A stretch of DNA of 64,000 bases from Chryseobacterium sp. FH1 (GCF_000735135.1 NZ_JPLZ01000002.1:412317-476316), one strand, 5' to 3'; counted from the stretch's first letter, positions 17,406-26,547 are shown. The notes: a model not told the origin generated them from the letters alone. A program made the numbers and translations.

Positions 17406-18021
17406 CGAATCTTACTTTATTTTTGATCAAAAACTGATTGGTTTCCGAGATGAATTTTAGAATATTATCCGTCCCGGTCTTCTTCTCTGCAGATGTTACG
17501 TAGATATCTGGCAAGTCTTCCCAAGTATTCAGTAGTTCCTTTTTGTACGCTTCTACGTTTCGGTCGGCGGCACCAGGTTTCAACTTATCTACTTTTGTAA
17601 AAACGATGGAAAATGGAACATTACTTTCGCCACACCATTGCATAAACTCAAGATCGATTTTCTGAGGCGAAAGACGTGAATCTATCAAAACAAAAAGATT
17701 GACCAGATTTTGTCTGTTTAAGATGTAATTCGTGATTAGTTTTTCAAAATCCTTTCTCAGACTTTTGGAAACTTTCGCATAACCATAACCCGGCAGATCG
17801 GTCAGAAACCAAGTTTCATTCACCAAGAAATGATTGATCAATTGGGTTTTCCCCGGTGTTTGAGATGTTTTAGCCAAATCTTTGTGATTCATCATCGCGT
17901 TGATGAGTGAGGATTTCCCCACATTGGAACGCCCGATGAAAGCGTATTCTGCCATCGTTGGCTCGGGACAATCCTGCCATTTCTGACTGCTTTTTACAAA
18001 TTCTGCGGTTTTGATTACCAT
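17398..18021 (-). CDS. engB: Ribosome biogenesis GTPase YsxC/EngB
   Basis: A small GTPase needed for 50S assembly. G1 is GRSNVGKSSL at ~30-39, the switch region has TSQTPGKTQLINHF, G3 is DLPGYGYAKV, and G4 is TKVDKLK. Length 207 is normal. Followed directly by elaA in an overlapping arrangement. Confidence 0.95.
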   Translation of the reverse strand: MVIKTAEFVKSSQKWQDCPEPTMAEYAFIGRSNVGKSSLINAMMNHKDLAKTSQTPGKTQLINHFLVNETWFLTDLPGYGYAKVSKSLRKDFEKLITNYILNRQNLVNLFVLIDSRLSPQKIDLEFMQWCGESNVPFSIVFTKVDKLKPGAADRNVEAYKKELLNTWEDLPDIYVTSAEKKTGTDNILKFISETNQFLIKNKVRFDD

Positions 18022-18034
18022 TTTAATATCATAT

Positions 18035-18090
18035 AAAAAACCATTAAGAAATCAAATTATTCAATGAAAACTTAATGTCTTAATGGTTTT
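18035..18090 (-). terminator. Terminator between the hydrolase gene and engB
   Basis: A 13-bp stem AAAACCATTAAGA/TCTTAATGGTTTT with a ~28-nt loop. A T-run follows on the minus strand. The loop is long for an intrinsic terminator. Confidence 0.6.
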
Positions 18091-18110
18091 AATTTATTTA
18101 ATAAACTATT

Positions 18111-18872
18111 TTAATTGATTCTTTTCAGCCAGCCATACAGGATCTCGTTGAATTCATCTGGCTTTTCCATCATCGCCGCGTGGCCACATTTTTCAATCCA
18201 ATGCAACTCGGAGTTTTTGATGAATTTGTGCATGTCTTCTGCCACTTCTGGTGGTGTCACGTTATCTTTTTTACCCCAAATGATGCAAGTTGGGCAAGTG
18301 ATTTTCGGAAGGTCGTTCAGCATATTGTGTTTGATAGCGCTTCTTGCCAACATAACGGTTTTGATGCCTTTCATCCTGTCATTTACAACAGCAAAAACCT
18401 CATCCACCAATTCATCTGTCGCAACAATTGGGTCGTAAAAAACTTCCTGTGTTTTCTTTTTGATATAATCTTTGTCGCTTTTTCTTGGAAAGCTGTCACC
18501 AAAAGTTCTTTCGTAAAGGCCAGAACTGCCTGTCAAAACTAAATTCTGAACCAATTCCGGACGAGAGATCGTCAAAATCAATCCAATATGTCCGCCCATG
18601 GAATTACCGACAATCGTCACCGGTTTTCCAATTACATCTGTTATAAATCTTGCTACAAACTTCGAAATTGAAGTCAGGTTGGTGTTTAGGATTGGCAAAT
18701 CGTAGATCGGCAATTGTGGAACAATCACGCGGAAACCCTTGTCCGCGAAGAAGTTAATCATCTTATCGAAGTTGCTCAAGCCTCCCATCAAACCATGCAG
18801 AAGCACCATTGGATGGCCTTCACCCGCTTCTACATAAGTATATTTCGTGTCTTTTTTAGTTTTAAAAATCAT
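18111..18872 (-). CDS. Alpha/beta hydrolase
   Basis: A 253-residue serine hydrolase fold. The oxyanion region is VLLHGLMGGLSNF, the nucleophile elbow GNSMGGHIG, the acid in WGKKDNVTP, and the His in EKCGHAAMMEKP. The best analogy is to esterases and meta-cleavage-product hydrolases, but the substrate cannot be assigned. It has no signal peptide. A -7 box lies just upstream and a terminator just downstream, so it is a single-gene unit. Confidence 0.88.
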   Translation of the reverse strand: MIFKTKKDTKYTYVEAGEGHPMVLLHGLMGGLSNFDKMINFFADKGFRVIVPQLPIYDLPILNTNLTSISKFVARFITDVIGKPVTIVGNSMGGHIGLILTISRPELVQNLVLTGSSGLYERTFGDSFPRKSDKDYIKKKTQEVFYDPIVATDELVDEVFAVVNDRMKGIKTVMLARSAIKHNMLNDLPKITCPTCIIWGKKDNVTPPEVAEDMHKFIKNSELHWIEKCGHAAMMEKPDEFNEILYGWLKRIN

Positions 18873-18892
18873 AATGCTGTTCGATAACCCGC

Positions 18893-18900
18893 CAAAAATA
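18893..18900 (-). promoter_or_regulatory. -7 box of the hydrolase promoter
   Basis: On the minus strand this reads TATTTTTG, 20 nt before the ATG. Confidence 0.55.
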
Positions 18901-18952
18901 CAAATAAAAGAATAATTTTTATTTTAATCCTACTAAAGTGGTCAAATTTAAT

Positions 18953-19345
18953 TTATTTTAACACTGCGTTCAACTCATTGATGCGGTTGATGATCGGCAT
19001 TGCGAAGATTCCGCTGGTCTGAAGATAAAGTTCGTAAAAAAATTTCGCTTTTTCTGCAAAATTCAATTTATCTTCTGTTCGGAAATGAAACATAAAGACA
19101 TTGCCTAGCATCTCGTAATAATCCACATGATCTCTGGATTCGCGTAGTCTGACCATTTCGATAATTTCTTCTTTTGATTTTAAGGAAAGTTCCAAAAAAT
19201 CTATTTTGAAGATATCCTTCATCAAAGAATCGAAATCCAGTTCTTTCTGCATCAGGCTTTCTTCAGGTTTTCCAAGAAGTAATTTTTCTAACGCCTGAGA
19301 AAGTTGTCTGATTAATCTTAATGTAAAATCTTTATCTTGAATCAT
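18953..19345 (-). CDS. Small helical protein, DUF6483-like
   Basis: A 130-residue, predicted all-helical cytoplasmic protein. The N-terminus (DKDFTLRLIRQLSQALEKLL) resembles the DUF6483 family, whose function is unknown; the match is from memory and tentative. It lies between the fused SpmA/SpmB gene upstream and the hydrolase, 46 bp after the former, and may share its transcript. Confidence 0.65.
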   Translation of the reverse strand: MIQDKDFTLRLIRQLSQALEKLLLGKPEESLMQKELDFDSLMKDIFKIDFLELSLKSKEEIIEMVRLRESRDHVDYYEMLGNVFMFHFRTEDKLNFAEKAKFFYELYLQTSGIFAMPIINRINELNAVLK

Positions 19346-19391
19346 TTATTAGGTTTAGGTTTCAGGATTAAGTTGTTAGCTTATCAAATAA

Positions 19392-20792
19392 TTATCCAAA
19401 AAATAAGTAAGCCAAAATTACCGAAACCGTCACGCCAACCAAATCTGCCAACAACATAGACCCAACTGTATATCTCGTATTTCTAATGCCGACTGAGCCA
19501 AAATAAACGGCAATCACATAAAAAGTCGTGTCCGAACTTCCTTGCAAAATGGCTGATAATTTTCCAGGAAAACTGTCCGCTCCAAAGGTTTTCATCGTAT
19601 CAACCATCATTCCTCTTGCGCCCGAACCAGACAATGGTTTTATGAGTGCAGTCGGTAATCCGTCCACAAATCTGGTGTCGAGGTGAGATGCGCTGGCAAT
19701 CCATTTCATTCCATCAATAATGACTTCGAAAACGCCACTTGTTCTGAGTAGTGAGATGGCTATCAACATTCCAACCAAGTACGGGATGATCTTCACACAG
19801 ACATTAAATCCTTCTTTTGCACCATCGATAAACGCATCGAAAACATTGATCTTTTTGTAAACCGCACCCAACACAATCGCGAAGAAAATAAACAAAATAA
19901 TCCCGTTGCTCATCACCTTGCTGAAGTAATCCAGCTCGTCTTTGCTCAGCTGAACCAAGTAGATCACGAGCAATGCAATAATTGCAGAGATCCCACCAAC
20001 ATAAGCCAAAACGATTGGCTGAAAAAGATTGATTTTTTGTTTGATCGAGACAATTGTCATCGCTGCCAAAGTTGCACAAAATGTCGCGATCATACACGGG
20101 AGGAAAATGTCCGTTGGCGTCACAGAGCCCATTGATGAGCGGATGGCGATGATGGAAACCGGAATCAAAGTCAGTCCGCTGGCGTGCAGACAGAGAAACA
20201 TAATTTGGGCGTTGCTGGCTCTGTCTTTATCGGGATTCAAAGTTTGGAGGCTTTCCATTGCTTTAAGTCCGAATGGAGTTGCAGCATTATCTAAACCTAA
20301 AAGATTAGCGCTGAAATTCAGCATCATATGCCCGAAAGATGGATGGTTTTTTGGAATCTCGGGAAATAGCTTTGAGAAAAATGGTTGAATGAGTCGGCTG
20401 AGAAAATTGATGCCACCTGCTTTTTCGGCAATGCTCATAAAACCCATAAACAGTGCCATAATTCCAATCAGTTTCAAGCAGATATTGACCGCGGTTTCGC
20501 TGGTTCCAATAACGCCGTCGGTGGATTGAACTCTGTAAGTTGACACGTTTTGAAGAGAATCCATTTTGTAATGAATGTGATTGTCCTCAATCTCTGGATT
20601 TGCCTGCAGAGATTTTTGAATGTCGGGAGAAAATTGCGCTAATGGTTTTTGCGAAATCTTGATCGTGTCACCGCCTTTTCCAACCACCATATCGTTGAAA
20701 ATCTGCGTGTACTTATCCGAACTTAAATATTTTATAGAGGCAACTGCAATTGCAATGATGATGAAGGCCGACCAAATCCTGCTTAGAACCAT
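19392..20792 (-). CDS. Nucleoside-recognition (Gate) membrane protein, fused SpmA-SpmB
   Basis: A 466-residue polytopic membrane protein. The N-terminal half matches SpmA (GIMALFMGFMSIAEKAGGIN, then HMMLNFSANLLGLDNAATPF) and the C-terminal half SpmB (SGARGMMVDTMKTFGADSF, then SAILQGSSDTTFYVIAVYFG). In Bacillus these are separate spore-maturation proteins; fused forms are usual in non-sporulating Bacteroidetes, where the transported substrate is unknown. The first ~90 residues hold one membrane helix and a periplasmic segment. No catalytic motif is missing that I can judge. Confidence 0.9.
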   Translation of the reverse strand: MVLSRIWSAFIIIAIAVASIKYLSSDKYTQIFNDMVVGKGGDTIKISQKPLAQFSPDIQKSLQANPEIEDNHIHYKMDSLQNVSTYRVQSTDGVIGTSETAVNICLKLIGIMALFMGFMSIAEKAGGINFLSRLIQPFFSKLFPEIPKNHPSFGHMMLNFSANLLGLDNAATPFGLKAMESLQTLNPDKDRASNAQIMFLCLHASGLTLIPVSIIAIRSSMGSVTPTDIFLPCMIATFCATLAAMTIVSIKQKINLFQPIVLAYVGGISAIIALLVIYLVQLSKDELDYFSKVMSNGIILFIFFAIVLGAVYKKINVFDAFIDGAKEGFNVCVKIIPYLVGMLIAISLLRTSGVFEVIIDGMKWIASASHLDTRFVDGLPTALIKPLSGSGARGMMVDTMKTFGADSFPGKLSAILQGSSDTTFYVIAVYFGSVGIRNTRYTVGSMLLADLVGVTVSVILAYLFFG

Positions 20793-20886
20793 TCTGGAAA
20801 ATTAATTTCAGTAAATGTAAGAAAAAAGGGAATAGATTTTCGAAACCGGGATTTAGAAAGTAAAATAAAAATGAAACGTAGAATCT

Positions 20887-20977
20887 CCGCAACCCGGCCT
20901 GAGTGGAGCTCATTTTTTTGTGGCTGGAATAGCTATGGCAAAAAATAGCGGGAACGGAGGACGGATAAGTTGCCCAA
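20887..20977 (+). repeat. Interspersed structured repeat, copy A
   Basis: Core order: GCAACCCG, then GAGTGGAG, a T-run, TGTGGCTGGAA, AAAAAATAGCGGGAACGG, and CGGATAAGTTGCCC. GCAAC-CCG can pair with CGG-ATAA-GTTGC, closing the element with a bulged ATAA. It lies between the divergent SpmA/B and metN genes. Related copies are at 26990, 36765 and 49568. Confidence 0.75.
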
Positions 20978-21016
20978 ATAAAAACTGATTTTTGTCATAA
21001 ATCTAAATTATACTTG

Positions 21017-21045
21017 TTTGGTATGAATTGAATTATTTAAATTTG
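21017..21045 (+). promoter_or_regulatory. Promoter of the metNIQ leader
   Basis: TTTG, 17 nt, then TAAATTTG: both Bacteroidetes promoter elements at consensus spacing. Transcription would start near 21052, giving a ~150-nt leader before metN. Confidence 0.75.
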
Positions 21046-21069
21046 CAAAGACTTTTTAGAACACTATTG

Positions 21070-21126
21070 ATGTTGAAAATTTGTGTTGTTTGTTGCAGTG
21101 ATTTTTCGATGATAATAATGAAGTAG
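21070..21126 (+). CDS. Met/Cys-rich leader peptide of metNIQ
   Basis: An 18-residue frame, MLKICVVCCSDFSMIIMK, ending in TAG. Six residues are Met or Cys. The ATG begins 2 nt after ACACTATT and the stop ends 2 nt before AATAGTGT, its exact complement, so the frame sits inside one stem. An intrinsic terminator follows 20 nt later and metN after that. This is the plan of an amino-acid attenuation leader. No ribosome-binding site is visible, which is usual in this phylum. Confidence 0.6.
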   Translation: MLKICVVCCSDFSMIIMK

Positions 21127-21146
21127 AGAATAGTGTGTTTATTTTG

Positions 21147-21184
21147 AAAACCTTTCATAATCTCATTTGAAAGGTTTTTTATTT
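21147..21184 (+). terminator. Attenuator terminator in the metNIQ leader
   Basis: The stem AAAACCTTTC/GAAAGGTTTT is followed by TTTATTTT and ends only ~17 nt before the metN ATG. It lies within the leader, downstream of the promoter, so it should reduce metNIQ expression unless disrupted. The ATAATGAAG of the leader frame could partly pair with CTTTCATAAT of its left arm and loop. Confidence 0.8.
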
Positions 21185-21200
21185 TAATTAATTGATAGAA

Positions 21201-22229
21201 ATGATTGAACTTTTAAACCTTAGCAAAAGTTTTAAAACCAAAAATAAAACGATCCACGCATTGTCCGACGTTTCTTTGACGGTGGAAAAAGGCGAGATCT
21301 TTGGCGTGATCGGAACTTCCGGCGCCGGGAAAAGTACGCTTATCCGTTGCGTGAACCTGCTCGAAAGGCCGAACGACGGCAAAGTGATTGTCGACAAGAT
21401 TGAACTGACAGAATTGTCTGATGCTCAACTGACTTTGGAACGACGAAAGATTGCGATGATCTTTCAGCATTTCAACCTGTTGTCTTCCCGAACGGTTTTT
21501 GACAATATCGCATTTCCTTTGGAATTGGAAGGAAAATCAAAATCTGAAATTCAGGAGAAAGTCAATAGTTTGCTGGATCTTGTTGGACTCAACGATAAAG
21601 CGAAGGATTATCCTGCGAATCTCTCCGGCGGACAAAAGCAAAGAGTCGCGATTGCAAGAGCTTTGGCTAATGATCCGAAAGTTTTGCTTTGTGATGAAGC
21701 GACAAGTGCACTGGATCCAGCAACTACCAAATCGATCTTGAAATTGCTCAAATCCATCAATCAAAAATTGAACTTGACAATCCTTCTCATCACCCACGAA
21801 ATGGAAGTGATCAAAACGATTTGTGATAAAGTAGCGGTTATCGATCACGGAAAATTGGCTGAACAAGGCAATGTGGAACAGATTTTCACCAATCCGAAAG
21901 AGGAGATTACTAAAGGATTTATCCAATCTTCGCTTAATGTTGAATTGCCTTTGGTTTATCAAAATTCATTGAGCAAAATCGATGGTGAAAACAATAATCC
22001 GTTGGTGAAATTTTTCATTAATGGTAATGATGATCAGAGTTTTGTCATTAGTAATTTGTTTGAGAAATTCCAGGTGAAAGCGAAAGTCATCAGTGCGCAA
22101 TTGGAATATGTTGGGAATCTCAGTTTTGGGGTTTTGCTGGTGGAATTGCAGGGTGGAAAAGTAAACGAGGCTTTGGCTTATTTGGAAAATGAATATTCTA
22201 ACACAGAAATTTTAGGTTATGTCGGATAG
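21201..22229 (+). CDS. metN: Methionine ABC transporter ATPase
   Basis: The ATPase that powers D/L-methionine uptake with MetI and MetQ. Walker A GTSGAGKST is at ~38-46, the signature LSGGQKQRV, and Walker B VLLCDEATSALD. The C-terminal ~90 residues are the NIL domain (DQSFVISNLFEKFQVKAKVI), which binds methionine and inhibits transport in other bacteria. The ATG giving MIELLNLSKSF is chosen; an upstream TTG adds three residues. It overlaps metI by 11 bp and lies behind the attenuator leader. Confidence 0.96.
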   Translation: MIELLNLSKSFKTKNKTIHALSDVSLTVEKGEIFGVIGTSGAGKSTLIRCVNLLERPNDGKVIVDKIELTELSDAQLTLERRKIAMIFQHFNLLSSRTVFDNIAFPLELEGKSKSEIQEKVNSLLDLVGLNDKAKDYPANLSGGQKQRVAIARALANDPKVLLCDEATSALDPATTKSILKLLKSINQKLNLTILLITHEMEVIKTICDKVAVIDHGKLAEQGNVEQIFTNPKEEITKGFIQSSLNVELPLVYQNSLSKIDGENNNPLVKFFINGNDDQSFVISNLFEKFQVKAKVISAQLEYVGNLSFGVLLVELQGGKVNEALAYLENEYSNTEILGYVG

Positions 22230-22872
22230 TATGATCAATTTGTTATTTCAAGGGACCTTAGAAACGATCGTGATGACCTTGGTTTCTGGATTTTTCGGAT
22301 TTCTTTTGGGATTGCCGATGGGGATTTTCTTATTTCTGACAAGAAAAGGACAATTGCTGGAGAATAAGGTGTCTCATCAGATCGTCTCTGTCATAGTGAA
22401 TATTTTCCGTTCGATTCCATTCATTATTTTGATTGTCTGGATGATTCCATTAACGAGAACGATTGTTGGAACATCGATTGGCGTTGCAGCGGCTTTGGTT
22501 CCGTTGAGTGTTGGGTCAGCTCCATTTATCGCGAGGTTGGTGGAAAATAGTTTGCTGGAAATTCCTTCAGGATTGATAGAAGCAGCAAGATCGATGGGCG
22601 CTAAACCTTTGCAGATCATCAGAAAAGTGCTTTTGCCGGAAGCTTTGCCATCGCTTATCAATAATATCAGCATAACATTGATTACGCTTGTCGGTTATTC
22701 CGCAATGGGTGGTGCAGTTGGTGCTGGCGGATTGGGACAAGTTGGTTATCAATACGGTTATATCGGCTACGATTTTGCGGTGATGAATTCGGTTTTGGTC
22801 CTTTTGATAATTCTGGTTTTCATCATTCAGATTTTGGGAGATTTCCTTTCAAAAAAATTTAATCACAGATAA
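22219..22872 (+). CDS. metI: Methionine ABC transporter permease
   Basis: A 217-residue inner-membrane permease with about five helices. The coupling EAA-type loop reads GLIEAARSMGAKPLQIIRKV, followed by LPEALPSLINNISITLITLV. It is translationally coupled to metN by an 11-bp overlap. A second in-frame ATG at 22231 would avoid most of the overlap. Confidence 0.96.
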   Translation: MSDSMINLLFQGTLETIVMTLVSGFFGFLLGLPMGIFLFLTRKGQLLENKVSHQIVSVIVNIFRSIPFIILIVWMIPLTRTIVGTSIGVAAALVPLSVGSAPFIARLVENSLLEIPSGLIEAARSMGAKPLQIIRKVLLPEALPSLINNISITLITLVGYSAMGGAVGAGGLGQVGYQYGYIGYDFAVMNSVLVLLIILVFIIQILGDFLSKKFNHR

Positions 22873-22882
22873 AAATTAAAAA

Positions 22883-23683
22883 ATGAACTTAAAAAAAATA
22901 GCATTTGCCTTCGCGATTATTTCATTAATGGCTTGTGGCAAAAAAGAATCAAACCCAAATATTTTAAAAGTCGGAATCGCTTCCGGACCAGAACAAAGCT
23001 TGGCAGAAGCTGCAAAAAAAGTGGCCAAAGAAAAATATAATCTGGATGTGGAATTGGTAACCTTCAACGATTATGTTGTCCCGAATGAAGCTTTGAACCA
23101 AGGTGATGTGGATGCGAACGCTTTCCAACATTTGCCTTATCTGGAGGAGCAATCCAAACAACGAGGTTATAAATTGGCAGTTGTGGGAAAGACTTTTGTT
23201 TATCCAATCGTTGCTTATTCAAAAAAAATCAAATCAATTTCGGAATTAAAACCGGGACAAACCATCGTGATCCCGAATGATCCAACCAATGGCGGAAGAT
23301 CGCTTTTATTATTACAAAAACAAGGCTTGATCAAATTAAAAGACGGCATTGGATTGCTTCCGAAAGTGACGGACATTACAGAAAATCCCAAAAATTTCAG
23401 AATCTTGGAATTGGAAGCACCTCAAATCCCGAGAGTTCTTGAGGACAAGGAAGTGGTGTTGGCCATCATCAACAATAATTTTGCAGCGCAGGCAGGATTG
23501 GATCCAGAAAAAGAGGGCTTGTTTACAGAGGACAAGGATTCTCCTTATGCTAACTTAATTGTTTCTAGAGAAGACAATAAAAATGACGAAAAGATCAAGA
23601 AATTCGTCAAAGCTTATCAATCTCCGGAAGTAGAATCCGTGGCGAAGCAGACCTTCAAAGGAGGTGCTGTGAAAGCATGGTAA
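22883..23683 (+). CDS. metQ: Methionine-binding lipoprotein
   Basis: The substrate-binding lipoprotein of the methionine importer, NlpA family. The signal peptide ends in lipobox LMAC (Cys ~19). Family blocks are LKVGIASGPEQSLAE, NEALNQGDVDANAFQHLPYL, and VIPNDPTNGGRSLLLLQKQG. Length 266 is normal. It lies 10 bp after metI and ends the operon at a strong terminator. Confidence 0.96.
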   Translation: MNLKKIAFAFAIISLMACGKKESNPNILKVGIASGPEQSLAEAAKKVAKEKYNLDVELVTFNDYVVPNEALNQGDVDANAFQHLPYLEEQSKQRGYKLAVVGKTFVYPIVAYSKKIKSISELKPGQTIVIPNDPTNGGRSLLLLQKQGLIKLKDGIGLLPKVTDITENPKNFRILELEAPQIPRVLEDKEVVLAIINNNFAAQAGLDPEKEGLFTEDKDSPYANLIVSREDNKNDEKIKKFVKAYQSPEVESVAKQTFKGGAVKAW

Positions 23684-23712
23684 AACTTCTTTTTTATATC
23701 TACTTTTTTAAG

Positions 23713-23748
23713 TTGGCGGTTCATTTTGAGCCGCCAATTTTGTTTTTA
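23713..23748 (+). terminator. Terminator of metNIQ
   Basis: An 11-bp stem TTGGCGGTTCA/TGAGCCGCCAA with a TTT loop, followed by TTTTGTTTTT. Confidence 0.92.
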
Positions 23749-23902
23749 TGTACAAATGCTAATTTTTATTAGATATTTTACACTCTGTTGATTTCATGAT
23801 AAATATCTAAAAATCAGTATTATAAAAGAAGGAAATGGTAATCTAGCTAATTAATACATTATGACTTTAATCATTTTATAATTTTTATTGATTCTAAATA
23901 AA

Positions 23903-23910
23903 TATGTTTG
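23903..23910 (+). promoter_or_regulatory. -7 box of the T9SS protein gene
   Basis: TATGTTTG lies 16 nt before the ATG. Confidence 0.5.
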
Positions 23911-23926
23911 CAAAAAAATTAAACTT

Positions 23927-24991
23927 ATGATAAACAAATATTTTTGTTTAGGACTTTTCGCAGTAGTGCTTAATGTCAAATCACAGAATTGTACACCTCA
24001 AGCGACGGGAACCAATGTTGGAGACAATGGTTGCGTTAGCCTGACTTATCAAAACCAAACTGTTTCTTACAAAACCGTAAGAGCTGCGGATGGAAACGAA
24101 TGGCTACAGCAAAACCTAGGAAGCTCAAACGTAGCAACCAGCATTGCTGACGAAGGCGCCCGTGGTGACTATTTCCAATACGGACGTTGGGATGACGGGC
24201 ATCAGTTGAAAACCTCTCAAACCACAGAAGAGTATCCAACGCCTAACAACCCTGTAGGTTTAGGAGCAGGAACAGCTTTGTTTTACATCGGAGGCGGTAC
24301 ACCTTGGTCTGGCAATTATACAGGCTGGTTTGCAAACCCAAATCAGAATGATACTTGGTCTGCAAAAAATCTTTCGGAAGTTACAGAACATAATGGTATT
24401 GATCCTTGTAAAGCGATTGGCGACGATTGGGAAATACCCTCAGAAGCAGATTGGGATGTTGTAATGCAAAAAGAAAATATCTTCCCAAGACCAGCCGGAG
24501 CTACAAACGGTGGCATTGTAAGAGGTTTTGAGAGCAATCTAAAAATCGCAGGAGCTGGTTCTCGTAAGGATGCAGGCTGGGCTTTCGAAGGAGCACGAGC
24601 TTATATTTGGACTAAATCGGCAAGTGCAAACCCAAATTTTTACCGTTATGTCTATTTAGGAGCCGCGGCTGCCAGCACAACTGGTTTTGGTGGTGATGCA
24701 AAAAGTTTTGGATATTCCGTAAGATGTGTGAACAAGACGAACAATACTTTGGCAGTCAATGAATTTAGTAAATCCGATTTCTCTTTTGGGCCAAATCCTG
24801 CTAACAAAACCATTACAATCAATACAGAAAGTGCTTTGAAGTCCGTGGAGATTTTATCATTTACAGGACAAAAAATTTCTGAAACCAAAAAAACTACAGT
24901 TGATATTTCTCGTTTGACAAAAGGAAACTATTTCATCAAAATCACTTTTGAAAACGGAAAAACAACGACTAAGAAATTTATTAAAAATTAA
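23927..24991 (+). CDS. FISUMP-domain protein with T9SS type A sorting domain
   Basis: An exported surface or secreted protein. Signal peptide MINKYFCLGLFAVVLNVKS; a Fibrobacter-succinogenes-major-paralogous domain (DGNEWLQQNLGSS at the front, DDWEIPSEADWDVV in the middle, SFGYSVRCV at the end); and a C-terminal type IX sorting domain (SFGPNPANKTITI, then LTKGNYFIKI). The start is the ATG before the signal peptide; an upstream TTG would add 13 residues. Function of the FISUMP domain is unknown. A single-gene unit. Confidence 0.88.
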   Translation: MINKYFCLGLFAVVLNVKSQNCTPQATGTNVGDNGCVSLTYQNQTVSYKTVRAADGNEWLQQNLGSSNVATSIADEGARGDYFQYGRWDDGHQLKTSQTTEEYPTPNNPVGLGAGTALFYIGGGTPWSGNYTGWFANPNQNDTWSAKNLSEVTEHNGIDPCKAIGDDWEIPSEADWDVVMQKENIFPRPAGATNGGIVRGFESNLKIAGAGSRKDAGWAFEGARAYIWTKSASANPNFYRYVYLGAAAASTTGFGGDAKSFGYSVRCVNKTNNTLAVNEFSKSDFSFGPNPANKTITINTESALKSVEILSFTGQKISETKKTTVDISRLTKGNYFIKITFENGKTTTKKFIKN

Positions 24992-25036
24992 TTTTTTTAA
25001 TGAATTAGCGACTAAAAGTAAACTCAAAAATAATAG

Positions 25037-25064
25037 TGGCCAGAAAAAATTCTGGCCATTTTTA
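25037..25064 (+). terminator. Terminator of the T9SS protein gene
   Basis: TGGCCAGAA pairs with TTCTGGCCA and is followed by TTTTTA. Confidence 0.85.
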
Positions 25065-25137
25065 ATAGTAAACAACGGAATCAAATTAAAATAGTAATGG
25101 TGAATTTTGTTATTTAGATTTATATCAGCTGTATAGA

Positions 25138-25177
25138 AACAATAAAGTCGGAATTTTTTCCGACTCTATTGTTTTTT
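25138..25177. terminator. Bidirectional terminator beyond prfA
   Basis: AACAATA-A-AGTCGGAA pairs with TTCCGACT-C-TATTGTT, with T-runs on the plus strand and A-runs before it. It lies just after the prfA stop. Confidence 0.8.
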
Positions 25178-25193
25178 ATCTAGATTGAGAATC

Positions 25194-26282
25194 TTAAGAA
25201 ATTCCTTCTTCTTCACCTTTCAGTTTTTCAGCATTTTCTGCCATTATTACGGCATCGATCATCTCAGAAATATCGCCGTTCATATAAGCATCCAGATTGT
25301 ACATCGACTTGTTGATCCTATGATCGGTAACTCTTCCTTGTGGATAGTTGTAAGTTTTGATCTTTGCAGAACGGTCACCTGTAGAAACCATAGATTTACG
25401 TTGCGCGGCAATGTCACCGACAGATTTCTGAACCTCAATATCATATAACTTTGTACGAAGCATTTCCATCGCTAATTCTCTGTTTGCCAACTGAGAACGT
25501 GCTTGCTGACAAACCACGACCATTCCAGACGGTTTGTGCGTCAACTGAACTTTCGTTTCAACTTTGTTTACGTTCTGTCCACCAGCACCACCAGAACGTG
25601 AAGTCTGCATCTCGATGTCTGCAGGATTCAGTTCAAAATCGATTTCTTCTGCTTCTGGCAAAACGGCAATCGTAATCGCAGACGTATGAACACGACCTTG
25701 AGATTCAGTTTCCGGAACACGTTGCACACGGTGAACGCCGGATTCAAATTTCATAATTCCGTAAACACCTTCGCCTTCTACTTTCAAGATCAATTCTTTG
25801 TAACCTTTTGTAGATTCGCTGGAATCGGTGATCTCGTGTTTCCAACCTTTGGTCTTGAAATACATCGCGTAAGCTCTGTAAACATCTTCCACGAATATCG
25901 CGGCTTCATCACCACCTGTTCCGGCACGAAGTTCCACAATCACGTTTTTGTCATCGGTAGGATCTTTCGGGATCAATAGGAATTTAAGCTGTTCCTCATA
26001 CTCAGGAAGTTTGTCCATAGCTTCGTACTTCTCCTGCTTTGCCATTTCTACGAATTCTTTGTCAGAACCGTCGGCAATGATCTCGTCGGATTCTGCAATT
26101 GTATCAAGCGCGCCTTTATATTCATCAAATACTTTCACGATCTTTCCCAAGTCGCTGTATTCTTTGTTGAGTGTGGAATATCTTTTTTGGTCAGTGATCA
26201 CATCTGGTTGGATGATAAGATCCGCGACCTCATTATATCGTTGTTTTATCGCTTCCAGTTTTGGAATTAATGACTTGGACAT
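25194..26282 (-). CDS. prfA: Peptide chain release factor 1
   Basis: Releases finished peptides at UAA and UAG. The catalytic motif [15 protein letters not shown] is at ~233-247 and the RF1-type family blocks ([20 protein letters not shown], then [20 protein letters not shown]) are intact. Length 362 is normal. It is a single-gene unit with a clear -7 box. Confidence 0.98.
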   Translation of the reverse strand: MSKSLIPKLEAIKQRYNEVADLIIQPDVITDQKRYSTLNKEYSDLGKIVKVFDEYKGALDTIAESDEIIADGSDKEFVEMAKQEKYEAMDKLPEYEEQLKFLLIPKDPTDDKNVIVELRAGTGGDEAAIFVEDVYRAYAMYFKTKGWKHEITDSSESTKGYKELILKVEGEGVYGIMKFESGVHRVQRVPETESQGRVHTSAITIAVLPEAEEIDFELNPADIEMQTSRSGGAGGQNVNKVETKVQLTHKPSGMVVVCQQARSQLANRELAMEMLRTKLYDIEVQKSVGDIAAQRKSMVSTGDRSAKIKTYNYPQGRVTDHRINKSMYNLDAYMNGDISEMIDAVIMAENAEKLKGEEEGIS

Positions 26283-26299
26283 ATTAAATTTTTAAGGTG

Positions 26300-26307
26300 C
26301 AAAGATA
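26300..26307 (-). promoter_or_regulatory. -7 box of the prfA promoter
   Basis: On the minus strand this reads TATCTTTG, 17 nt before the ATG. Confidence 0.7.
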
Positions 26308-26340
26308 CAGAAATTAGATTTAAATGGGAAGTGGGAAGAT

Positions 26341-26460
26341 GGATGTCAGAAGTTTAAACCACAAAGACACCAATTTTTTACACAAGGATCACTAAGATAA
26401 TCTTATACAATTACTTAATTGTGTTCTTTGTGAATTCCTTCGTGTCTTTTGTAGTTAAAA
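26341..26460. repeat. Inverted word repeat with shared 14-mer
   Basis: AACCACAAAGACAC on the left faces GTGTCTTTTGTAGTT on the right. The element starts with GGATGTCAGAAGTT, which recurs exactly at 52383. Lies between prfA and the next minus-strand gene. Confidence 0.55.
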
Positions 26461-26547
26461 AGAAAATCCACTCTCATAAAAAGAATGGATTTAAATATAT
26501 ATTGTTTCGCTTTGAGTGCAATCTCTTACGAAAAGAAAATTGCCAAA

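Noticed and set aside
21046-21200. SAM riboswitch in the metNIQ leader
   Set aside because: The conserved S-box core and the SAM-II pseudoknot pattern are not visible; the leader peptide explains the layout better.
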